NCBI GenBank assembly: GCA_028023455.1
Contig: JAQFVV010013305.1
Coordinates: forward strand, 98,951-162,950
Reading direction: 5' to 3'
DNA: 64,000 nucleotides
DNA from: Epiperipatus broadwayi
Taxonomy: Eukaryota; Onychophora; Udeonychophora; Euonychophora; Peripatidae
Below the pieces are notes generated by a model, which was not told where the DNA came from, searched no databases, and was given only the letters and a program-made list of their open reading frames with translations. Shown in pieces: positions 20,737-32,200 of the stretch (its first letter is position 1; every line of letters begins with the position of its first letter). The translations under genes were made by a program, and so were the position numbers.

Positions 20737-20963
20737 AACAAAACTGCATACAATAATAAACAGGCAGTTAGCAAATGTTAGGATTAATGAATTGTGGGAT
20801 ATTTAAATCGACATGGGTTTCCAGTTGGTAATTGATGATTCCATTTTGAAAGTTGAGTTGAAAATGATTATGAATATAATCGAAAATATTAATTTATGAG
20901 TTTTTATTTATATAATATTATAAATTGTTTACCGTTGTTTGGAATATATTTAAGTTTCATTAT

Positions 20964-23900
20964 ATATATATATATATTGTCTACACTATACTCAATGTAA
21001 TTGTATGTGATTGTGTGTATCAGTTGTATAAGATAGATTGGATAGATGTAGGAAATTTGAAAGTTCAAATTCAAATCTCTTATAAATATATATATATTGT
21101 GCCATTACAATTTGGTCACTAGCCAAATTTATAGTAATGTGCATGTAGAAAAGGTCAAACAAAATCATCATCACAATTTTATATATAACCATAAAGGAAG
21201 TTGTAGGGCATCCAAGTTTAAACCCTACAAGGTCCAGTTCTAAAAGCTTTAAACAGAGAAAGAATGGGTCAACAATTACATGCTTTACTTGTTTGTGTGT
21301 TGATAGAAAGGTAATACACACATTTAAACTATTTAATATTTAATTTTTCTTTAAAAAGCAAAGTTATAATGCATACATATAGGCAATGTATGTGTAAATT
21401 ATTTAATTATTTTATATTTCAAATATTAAACATTTTAACTTTCTTTAAAACTAAGCTATGCTTGATCAATTCTAACATTTTATTCTATACTTCTATTTTG
21501 CTTTTCTTTAATTATAAGTGGGATTTAAAAGTTACAGATTTAATTAAATAATTGGGTTATAATTACTAAGCTAGCAATTATAGTATTTAAGGTTAGTTTA
21601 TGAATGATTTGAAAGAATGCAGGATGTGTGTACATTACATACAAAATTTTACATTTCCTAAATATTGAAAGAAAAGGAAGTATTAAATCTGTTAAATTAT
21701 TTTTTTTGTACAATTTTTTTTTTGTTAAAAGAGGAAATCTGTTTAATCAGATATCGATCTTTGTAGTAAATTTTTTTGTAAATGATTGTCACTTTGGAGC
21801 TATAATTTTTGAAATTTTCTTATCAAGATCTAAAGAAGGAAGCTCAAAGATTTGAAGTGTTACCTGGATGTTAAAAAGAAAGAAAAAACAAAAGAAAGGA
21901 AATAAGAATTGAGTCTATTTTTTTTTAAAACAAAAGTGTCTGGAAAAAGGATTAAACTTTTCAGTTGAAAAATACTTTGGTTGAAAATAAATTAGAGATC
22001 TAATTAAAACAAATTTGTTCAAAAATAGCAAGTGATGCTATCTCTGATTGGTTAAGGTAGCTAAAAATTGGATATAAAAAGCTGTTTTGAATTATTATTA
22101 AGATGGTTATTGTTGTGATTGATTCAGATATTAAACTATAATATTGAACGTTGAAAATATAAGAGATGGCGGGCTAGAAAAATTATATGTATGTTCCATC
22201 GATTCCAGACCATCTGGGGAAGCTGCACATCACATAGGAAAGAAAAGATGTGTCTAAAATAATATTCTACACCTTTCAACTGACCAGATAAATAAGATGT
22301 TTTTAATAGAAGGAAGAAAGCATTCACCTGCATTCAAAGAAGATGAATTAATCTACTGATAAATATTAATCATCAAGTCCAATTAATTGTTACAACAACT
22401 GATTTTAAACTCAAGAAAATTTACAAATGGGAAAACAACTGCTGTATTTCATCCACATGCTTGACAAGAAGAGAAGAAAATTTACTATAATGATTTCCAA
22501 ATTATCCACTAAAGCAAATAACCTCAATAGAGTCATCATCATCAAGTAGTTATACACCTCAAGAAAGAGATTGTTCCCAGTAAAATGGAAATGGTAGCTG
22601 AGAAATATAAACATTATACAAGACAAGTTTGAACCCTTGGAAATTCGTCACAAGCAAAAGATCGGTAATATGACTTTTTATATCTATTTTCTTTATGATA
22701 TCAGTCTTAATAAACATTTTAGCAATAAAGTGGTATATTTGATTTAAAGAACTTTTAAAGACTATTCAGATCGATTAAAAACAAGAATGTCTTACTAATA
22801 ATAACTTTGAGCTTCATAAATGATCTTGAACGTATAAAAATGATTTGTTTATTAATTTTACAATATTAATATGTAAAACAATTTTTTTTATTTTTTTTTT
22901 ATGGTATTATGATTTTAGTTTTAACTAATATATTATTATTATTTTGGTTTTAAATAATATTTTGTTATCATGGGATAAAACACGCACATACATAATAATA
23001 TTTTATATGTGTATAATTGGAAGTGAATGTGGAATAATGAGTGGTGTTAGAATATTAGATTATTTTGTTTCAAGTTCAGTATAGATTTCAGCGATTGGAA
23101 GGGAGGGGGAGAAAATAATTTAAAACTCTTTTCTAAAACTAGCTCTTTCAATTTTACTAACATTTCTATTTATATTCTATTTACATGTTGGATTTTAAAG
23201 TATGTATGCCAATGAGCAGATAATATATTTTTTTTTAAATACTTTTCTCATGGAGTGAAAATCATGGTCAATGTGACGTCCAACTTAATACAAAATACAT
23301 TTGAAGGGAAAGGGGGAGGAACGTGAAATTAATCTGAGGATTGTAATATAATCAATTATTATTATTATTATTCATGTCAATTTTCATATTATCTAGAAAT
23401 TTTTATGTATATGTCAGAACTGTAGTAATAAATATTAGTTTGTTTTATTAAACGAGGCGTATATATTTCATTAAGTGTAGTCTTTGTTAAGTGTGATTAT
23501 TCATCATCATCAATGGTTGAATATTAGTTATTTAAGATATAAGTAAATATGCTAAAATTAAGCAATAATTAGGAATTTCTTTATAAAATTTAGTTTTATG
23601 TTTAGGCTTAGTTCTAAAGCTGTAATTGAAACCCTTGTCATTATCGTTATTATTATCATCATCATCATCATCAACGTTTTAATTAATGAGCTGTTTAACT
23701 GTTTAAAGGCCATAAATAAATATTGATTTTATAATATTTAGTGATTTCTTAGTATTATTATCACCACATCCCATCATCTATTTCATGCAAGGATGAGTGA
23801 ATTGCCATCCTAAATTAGTTATATATAATCTGAGCTAGTGAACTTATAAAAATATTGAAACACATTTGTTATGTTAAGATCTGAGAAATGATTTATGTTC

Positions 23901-23994
23901 AATGAACTCCACTGTGGTTTAAAGATGTTTTACTTTTACCTAAATATTAGTGCTTATAGTGATATGGCTCAAAAAGCAAAATCTCATTTTTATT
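20964..23994. other. No recognisable gene
   Basis: 22000-22650 is less repetitive and somewhat higher in complexity, but no frame shows a known domain and splice-like bounds are missing. A (CAT)n run lies near 23655-23672. I see nothing else. Confidence 0.4.
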
Positions 23995-24105
23995 AGAAAT
24001 AAAGTACCAAAAAGGGATTCAAACCCGGTACATGTGAAAGGTTATCAGATATAACCGTGTCTAGATTCAGATAATCTAGTGGCGCCCTGCTAGACCATAT
24101 TCACT
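23995..24105 (-). mobile_element. tRNA-like SINE relic
   Basis: Minus-strand A box TGGTCTAGCAGGG (24085-24097) and B box GGGTTTGAATCCC (24014-24026) are about 60 bases apart. No paired acceptor stem is apparent and no clear target duplication was found. A degenerate tRNA pseudogene is the alternative. Confidence 0.55.
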
Positions 24106-24345
24106 TAGTATTTGTTTAAACATGCACTTAACATCAAACCAAGAAATGAAAGTGGATAAAACCTAATGCCTGTATACCTGAGTTATATTTTATTGAATTA
24201 CTAGTGTACTCACTTCACGTGATTTCATATAATACTGGTTATTAATAATTTGATCATCATTTAATTTTTGAACTTATGATCATTCTATGGACTACTCAGG
24301 TAATATCTTATATTTTTTTTTGATTCATTTATTATGTTACAATAT

Positions 24346-24576
24346 ATACTGTATAATAAAAATTCATATAACATTACAATACTAAGCACCAAAAAAAATT
24401 AAACTACTAAATTTTTTCCACAACCATGGTTTCATCTATTAACAAATAGACATTCTCAATTTGTTATTAGATGAAACCATGGTTGTGGAAGAATTTTAAT
24501 AAAGTTTAATTGTCGTTATTTTGGCTAGTGTTGTCATGTTATATGAATTTTTATTTTACTTATTATTACTTGTATA
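24346..24576. repeat. Foldback, arms about 100 bp, perfect near the loop
   Basis: 24416-24447 and 24459-24490 are almost perfect complements (TTCCACAACCATGGTTTC...). The pairing extends outward with indels to 24346 and 24576 (AAAAATTCATATAACAT and its complement). The loop is 11 bases. Confidence 0.85.
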
Positions 24577-25839
24577 GTGTTAGGCAATATTTAATTTATA
24601 TTTGAACTCATCAAAAAATCCAAAATAAAGGCAAATCAGTAATAAAGCTTGAAATTTATCAATACTAATAGAAAATTATCAATGTGCAACTTGGTACTGT
24701 GATTTTTATTCATATTGTGGGTATTTAAGCATAAAAGTCCCTTATATATATATATGCATCATCATTGTTGAATAATGTACTGTAATCTTATTTTTTTGGT
24801 AGATAGACATGAGACTTGCTGAAATTCATATAATACAAGTGTAAATCTGAGAAAACTATAAAGTAGTTTAAAATTGTATTCTTAACAACAACAAAAAAGT
24901 TTATATCTTTGCTTATGAGTCTCTTTTAGAACTCTATCAGGAACATAAAATTTTCTGTTTATAGATAATCTTATTCACTCTGCATAAGATAAATTAATAT
25001 TTGCACTGTGTAACAAAAATAACAATCGTTTACATCATGGTATTATTTAATCCATACAGAAGTGCAATTGGGAAACTATTCATTATTATAAATTTAAGAT
25101 TTTTCATGTTCATCATATATGTGTTATGTTACTTCAACAGATTTTCATAGCTTTTGTTTATAATAATGAAAATTTTTAAATAGCTTACTTTTTTTTATAT
25201 ATAATAAAGTCAAGAAACTTGTGAAGTAATGCAAAAAAATTTATGGAGCTGCACTAAAGAGTAATGTTAAAATTAGATAAGTTAATAACATATAAAAATA
25301 AATTATCTTTACTTTTGATTGTGTGTTGGTTTATATTTATAATACATTTAGAAGAAAGTCATTAAGAATAAATTATGTCATAAAACATTTGAAGGCAAAT
25401 CATTTGCTTCAAATTTTTTATTTTTATAAAATTCAAGTAATGTTGTAAAATAGAGGATAAATAAAGTGAAAATAATTTCTGTAAATACTATTGTTAAATA
25501 CTATTAACTGTTTTGAGAAGCTCTTATTTACTATTTTTATTCTACCCCAGAATCATCTATTGTAAATTTTAATAATTGATAGATAACATAGCAGTTCTTG
25601 GGTTCAAAATCTAAGAATGCCCGAACCTCAGTTTATCTTGAATATTGTAAAACAATTAAAGTTAACTACTTGATAGATGCCAATCCAATACTCTTCATTC
25701 ATGAAAACTAATAACTAGAAAGTATTCTGGGGATTTGAATATAAAAATGTCACCTAGTGCTTAGATGATTCTGATGTAAATAGAGTAAATTACTACTTCA
25801 GATTACATGTTCAAAGTAACTAAGAAAGTCATGCATTGC

Positions 25840-26410
25840 AAAATGGAGAGAAGACAAGATTAAGAATAAGCATGGGACAGAAAGTTATAAAGCTGGTCAG
25901 TGTGTTTAAATATTTAATATATCTGTTAATCAAAAATGATTAAAATAAATTACAATGAGAATTCCAGTGCCTAAACAGGTTTTGATAAAGATAGGTTATT
26001 CTGTGGCCATTGAAATTAGATCTGAAAAAGAGACTTGTTAAATGTTATAAATAGAGTCAAGCATTATATAGAATAGAAATGTGAAATGATTAGGAGGCTT
26101 GAAGAGAAAGTTGAACATTTTAATAATGTTGATTAGAGAGGGAGGAATGATATTTAAAAAAGTAAGTGAAAAAAAGATTACTTTTCAAGGAAATTGCAAA
26201 AAAAAAAATTGAATTGGTCATACACTTTTTGAGATAGACTATTGCATAATATATTATTGAAGGAATTGTATGGTGTTTGAGGAAAATGGATAAAAGAAGT
26301 ATGAATATTTGAGGAATAGAGTGATAGACAGAAAAGTGTGGAGAAAGTGATCTGATTTGATATGTTAGTCTGTTGTTGATAGATAATTAAGATCATGATA
26401 ATGGTAATTA
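25840..26410 (+). mobile_element. Second LINE family, eroded C-terminal region
   Basis: Broken frames give KARIALAKQ-like then KQVFDKDRLF-like sequence, then LDLKKRLVKCYK followed by a SQALYRIEM-type block. Downstream come KKKIELVI and a YIIEGI..GK-type tail. These correspond to the KLDL..RKRLVKCYVWSVALYGAETW and IGH..R..LL..VIEG blocks that follow the reverse transcriptase in some LINEs. There are many stops, and the identification is by pattern only. Confidence 0.5.
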
Positions 26411-27666
26411 CTATTTACATATATAGAGAGATAAATAAAATACTCTATTAACCTTTTGTTAAAGTATAGCTTTTTTTTTCCACATCCCACTTTGCTCAAA
26501 GCAAGTTTTATATTACATAATCTCTGCAGTAAAGCAAAAGTAATTAGTGAGCTATTTATCTTTCAAGGTTAAAAACTACCTTAGTAATAATTTTGTACAT
26601 TTAATATACAAGTTTTGTGATTTATTGTTTGAAATTAGTATTTTTTTAAATATGTACTATGAAGTTTAGTTTAAGATATTTGATATAAATATAAACTTAA
26701 AAAATAAAAACTTAGTTTCTATAATTTGAAATGTTGACTATAGTTTTTAACTCATAAATAAGTGTAATAAAATCAAATGTAGAACAGGATTTAATAAATA
26801 TCAAAATTCCATTTGTCATATACTTGGCAGCCATCATATTGTATAAGAATGATGTATGATATGGAAGAGAAAAAAAAAAAAAACAGTTAAAGAACTTTTT
26901 TCAAATTCCTCAAAAAGTGAAAAGATTTAAAGGCAAAGGAAAAAATGAACAAAAAATATATAGTACTTGCTGGACGGGACTGATGTTTTTGCTAACCATG
27001 AGGTTTTATTGATTTGTGTTTAATTAACGATCATACTCTCATTATGCATTATTGTGAAATTTTTGTGTGTTTTTGCTTATAAATTGGACAAATCATTTTC
27101 CATTAGTGACAATTTTTTTTTTTATGTATTAATAGTTTTAGAAAAGCATAAATTAAATTATTTATAGATTCTATTTCATTTTTTCATAAAATTTAGATGT
27201 ATGAAATTGGCTATTTCTTTATATCTAAATATGAAATCTTCAATTATATTGAATTGGATAGGGAGCAATTGAAAATGTTTTATTTTTAATTTCCATAATT
27301 TTATTATCACTTTTTTTTTCTTTTGTTCTGAATTTTCCACCTTATATATTTTTCTTTCAAAATGCTTATTAATTAAATTAAAAAGCATTTATATTAATTC
27401 ACTAAATTATTAAAAAATGAAATAAAATAGATTTATTTTATGAATCCTTCATAATTATTAAATTCATTTTAATTTCATTTTTACTCATGATATATACTGA
27501 TGCACAATGCTCCTGTTTAAATTAACAACAGATTTATATCTAACTTATAAATAATTGCACATTCACATTTTGATTGTGGAGGAAATGTGTGTTCAATTGA
27601 TTCCATACATAGATGATAGCTATGGACATTTTGTTCCCAGGACCTATATATTCATAGTTATTTAAC
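26411..27666. other. AT-rich non-coding stretch
   Basis: No exon or element recognised. Confidence 0.4.
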
Positions 27667-27680
27667 AATGTGTCTTCTTA

Positions 27681-27825
27681 AACAATTCAAAACAAAACAA
27701 CACTCTCCACATAGTAGTGCCATCTTGTGCTAACAAGAGCACTACTATGTGGAGAGTGTTGTTTTGTTTTGAATTGTTTAATAACAATTATTGTGCTAGT
27801 ATGAGATAGTGATCATGTGATGTTT
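27681..27825. mobile_element. Small insertion with 14-bp target duplication and 43-bp-arm hairpin
   Basis: AATGTGTCTTCTTA occurs on both sides (27667-27680 and 27826-27839). The insert carries perfect 43-base inverted arms (27678-27720 and 27739-27781, loop 18). Their outer three bases overlap the duplication. The arms are followed by TTGTGCTAGTATGAGATAGT and GATCATGTGATG. The right part matches the insert at 34012-34097. Confidence 0.8.
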
Positions 27826-28165
27826 AATGTGTCTTCTTACAGACTAACTCAGTTGATTTTAAGGATAAATTGATAGACACTATTTAAAAAATATTCATAC
27901 ACAATAAATTGCCATTCTGTATTTCTAATGCAAAACTTAGATGATGAATCAGTGTTCGACTCTACTATGCCATTGATGGACAGATTAATTAGCACTAGAC
28001 GATAAATAAACAACTTCAAAATCTTAAAATTGAAAAGAAAAAACAAGTTAAATAAATAATTTGTGTTCTATTGATAAATTAAGAAACTGTGATACAAAAA
28101 ATGAAATAATGAGATAGTAATAGAAGTTTAAATCGTATGGTTTACTTTATCGCTCTCACTTTTCT

Positions 28166-28180
28166 TTCCCTCCCCCCCCC

Positions 28181-28216
<36 letters not shown>

Positions 28217-28217
28217 T
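28166..28217 (+). repeat. Polypyrimidine (C)n/(CT)n/(TTTC)n tract
   Basis: A run of C, then CT, then TTTC repeats on the + strand. Simple sequence of a type that can form unusual DNA structures. Confidence 0.9.
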
Positions 28218-29203
28218 TTTCTTTTAATCAGAGAAAGAATTATAGAATGATAAGCTTGATATTTTTATATTTGATAAAAATATTTAATTGCAGTATATAA
28301 TTTTTTTAAAAATAAATTTAGAAAGGATTGGTATTGAATTAATTTGCATTTATTTTATTGTAAAAGGCATTTGATTATAGTAATGTGAATTGCAATACAG
28401 AAGTTTCCCATATGCACAATATTTGATTACAAACTTCAGCACTTGATATAATAATCTGTATGTAATATGTATTTTTAGCATCAATATATAAGTATGTGTA
28501 CATATTGGAAATGCCCTGTGAACCAAAAAATTAAAATGCAAAAAAAAATTTTTTTAATTACTTTGTTTAGTTTTTTTTTTAAACCACAAAGAACTGAAAT
28601 CATGAATATGATAATCACCAATACATAGAGGCAGCTGAACATTAACTTTGGTTTGTTGTAGTTTGAGATACCTTTCCAGTAATTGTGAAATCAGATGATT
28701 GTTTATTACATGCAGAAGTCTGAGAGAGGAAAAATAGAGAGAAAGAAAAAAGCATAACTTAGGTTTTCTATTCTTACATTTCATGAAATGGAACTACAGG
28801 GATGAATAATATTGTTGAAATATATATTAGGTTGGGGATGAAAACAAATTCTCACAAAAAATTAATTAAAGAGAGCAAAGTTCTATAAGAAAAATGTCAA
28901 AAGTGAGAGTATAAAACTTTTTTAAAGATGAAGTTAGATTTATTTTTAAATTAAAAAGAATAAGAACAATTTAGTTATGGAGAAGGATTATAAAGTTTAG
29001 TATTGTTTTAAGATAAGTGTTTATTTTATACTTATGAGTATATATAATATATATTTTCAACATATAAATATATGTATATGAATTTATATGTTCAAATTTA
29101 TAGGTGAATTTATACTAGAGAATTTATTTATTTGAATATATATTTGTCTATATTTACAACTTTTTTTTATTACTGATTTTTTTTTTTCTTTTTGTTTTTT
29201 AAG

Positions 29204-29254
29204 GATCCAGATGCTCCAATTCGTCAAAATAAACCACTAGAGTATTTAGACATG
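29204..29254 (+). CDS. Nup107: Nup107 exon 1 of window
   Basis: 17 codons, phase 0 to 0: [25 protein letters not shown] is a near-invariant stretch of Nup107. The acceptor is a long T-rich tract ending TTTTTTAAG; the donor is GTAATA. The preceding family segment should end in something like PLVTE and was not found in the upstream 29 kb. Confidence 0.92.
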
Positions 29255-32200
29255 GTAATATATATCTTTATAAGTAAATATTATAATTATAAAATAAAAT
29301 TTTAAATATAGCTCCTAATAATTCTTAAAATTTTATTGAATTAATTTTCTTCTATTTTGCTGTAGTTCCTCTTAAAAAAAAAAACTGTAAAACAACTGTA
29401 TAGCATTTATTATACCACAAAGATACAGAAATTTTTTTTTTTATGTATATTTAGAGGAAAGTCTGTAAATAAGTTGTTATTGAAAGTAAAACAAAATATA
29501 ACAAAAGTAACTGATTTTTTTAATGTAATATTGGGTGTCACATGTATATTTTCAATGACTGGATTCAATAATTAAAATAGATCCTATAGCCAAGGAATAT
29601 ATTATTAAACAAAATAATGAGAAAGTGGGAGTTTTTTTTACAAAATTATTTTATTATTAACACTCGTAAAAAGTGCATGCACAATAGCTTGACAGGCTGA
29701 TCTTTAATGTATTACAATTTATAAACATGCGCTATATAAAATAAATGCTTATTTACAAAATTATTTTCTATAAAAGATCTTAACAAAGAAATGTCTTCTT
29801 TTATTGTGAGAAATATTTGTTGTTTCAAGCTATTTGTAACTGGATATGAAAATAAATTGTTTCATGTAGTGAACAGACAAAAATTTTTGCATTGCTATTT
29901 TCATGGATTCAATAAAATACTTGGATAATTATATTAATATTTGAGGTAATTTTGTAGAAATATCTTCAGATTTAAATCTTGCGTTCTTTACTTTTTATAA
30001 TAATTTATAACTATTTTATTGACTCTCTTGTATATTAAGCTTATATCAAGTTTTTGACTAAGAGTATGATGCCATTATCAGCCATTTCCTTACTGCAGTG
30101 TGATTTATTTTATCATTTTATATTATATTTAATGATCCTGATGTTTAGATGTATATTGTTTACATTATAATATGGAAAATAACTTTGTGAAATATTAGAA
30201 TTTTAATGTTATATAGAGGGTAAATATACATGTTAAAGGTAAACAATTTCTTAAAGAATGAAGATGAATATTTGATAGCATGTCTGTATTTCACAGCAAT
30301 ATATATTATTAAGACTAGTAATTTTGCCTGGAATGAAAACTATGAATATTTTTAATTTAATAATAGTTTAAAATGTGTGTTTGTGTGTATAGTAATCCAC
30401 TTGCAAAATTTCATTCCAAGCTGTTGCGCAGATACCAAAATGCATGGATAGTTGTGAGATGTGTACATATTGGAAATACAAATTAAATATTAGAAAATTA
30501 AAATTTCCTCTTTATTTTTTACTTAATGTTTTTTGAATCATGGATAATTGAAGAACTGATATGGAGATCATGGATGTGATACTCCTATTTTATGTATATA
30601 ATGCATTTATATTAGAAAAGTCAAAGTATGCAAAATACATATTTTTTTATACTTTTTAAAGATTGAGAAAAAGATGCATAGATGAAAAAATAAATTTTGT
30701 CCAATTTTTTTGTTAAAAGTATGTAAGAAATATGTAATTCATTATTTACAGTAAATTCTCCTCACCTTAATTCTTAATTATGCCATGATATTATGATACA
30801 TTAATTGTAGCTATGTAATAGTCAAAAATAGAAATTATAGCTTTAAAGATTTATCAAACTTGCCTCAGGGTAGAATACTTTGATAATACTTATATAGTGC
30901 AAATAATTGGTATATATTTTTTTTATCTTAAATAAAGAATATATCAAATTATAAATAAATTCATAAACTTCTTATTTCTTTTCAAAAACATTATTTCCAT
31001 ATAACTAATGAACATATATATAAATTCACATCTAATACATTTCCAACAGTTTCAACTGTTTTTTTTTACTCCATTATGTTGGAAATGTATAATATGTGAA
31101 TTTATATATATGTTCATTAGTTACTATATGGAAATAAAGGTTTTGGAAAGAAATAAGAAGTTTATGCATTTATTTATAATATTGGAAAAGAAATAGGTGG
31201 TTGTTTAATTTGTCATTGTATAATGATAATATTATGCTGTAATATATATTGTAACGTAGAAAATTCTATACTCTGCAAATCTACATACAGAAAATTCTGT
31301 ATAATTAAAGATTCGGTTAAAAATAAAACAAAATGCATTATATTTTTTTGTAGCACTGTTTTTCAACATGGCGACATCAAGAATAAGTAGTTTATACATC
31401 AGTAAAGATTGAATGATAATAGCATAGAGCATTCATTTGACTCCACAATATTGATAAAGAGCTATGTGATCAAATGATAAGAACAACTGGGGTCATCAAT
31501 GTTAATGGTTATTTACCATTATTTTTCATCTAACCTTAACAAAAATTGTTATAAAAGAAACAAGAATGGAATATTCTGAGTGCTAATAATTCATATTGAA
31601 AATCTTTAATATGTATTATAAACTCTTATGTATGATGAATATATAAAATTTATACATTTAAAATATCTGCTATTATTTATTAATTAAATATAAAAATCCA
31701 AATAATTTATTGTATATTTGTTTATGTTTTATTAAATATTGTTATTATTGTCTGCAGATTTATTTAATTCATGTTTTTTTTTATGTATTTCTTGCAGGAA
31801 GATGAAAAAAGATTTTTAAAGCATATATTTGCCTATGTGAGATCTGGACAATTAGATGCGGTATTTATATTTTATTTAGTTGTAACTTTTTTAATTCTTT
31901 TGATAGTATAAAATATATGTTTAGCCTTAATTAATTAAGTCATATGATCAGTTTCTTGGAAGATCATGTGTGATGACACATCCAATTAGCAGGTTAAAAG
32001 TACGTGTTTTTTTTCATTCAATTGGTCACAAGTGAAGAGGATTTTATTTAGTTTCTTCAGCCCAATATTAATAGAGTACACTTTAGTTTTTCATTTATCA
32101 TTCTACCACTGCAGTAAACCAAATAGAGATTTAAATTTAATCAAATACAATTATATTTATTGTGTAGTGAAAAGATCTATAAGAAAATAAGTTTCTTTTA

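Larger units (their letters stand above)
19570..20963 (-). mobile_element. Penelope-like retroelement, 5' truncated, with inverted terminal copy
   Basis: The minus strand encodes the reverse-transcriptase palm end and a GIY-YIG nuclease (19728-20736). The 3' terminal sequence at 19570-19780, including the end of the ORF, is repeated inverted at 20754-20963 immediately upstream of the truncated ORF. It includes CCCACAATTCATTAATCC and its complement. A partial inverted copy joined to the 5' end is the usual architecture of inserted Penelope-like elements. Stops and frame changes show this copy is dead. Confidence 0.85.

Noticed and set aside
22000-22650. Higher-complexity segment with two neighbouring minus-strand open stretches
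   Set aside because: No recognised motif in any frame and stops break both strands; could be an untranslated exon of something else, but nothing supports it.
23995-24105. Functional tRNA gene
   Set aside because: A and B boxes exist, but no acceptor stem pairing is apparent and the anticodon arm is not formed; better explained as a SINE or tRNA relic.
25590-25625. GGGTTCAAAATC as a SINE B box
   Set aside because: No A box upstream at a sensible distance and no target duplication.
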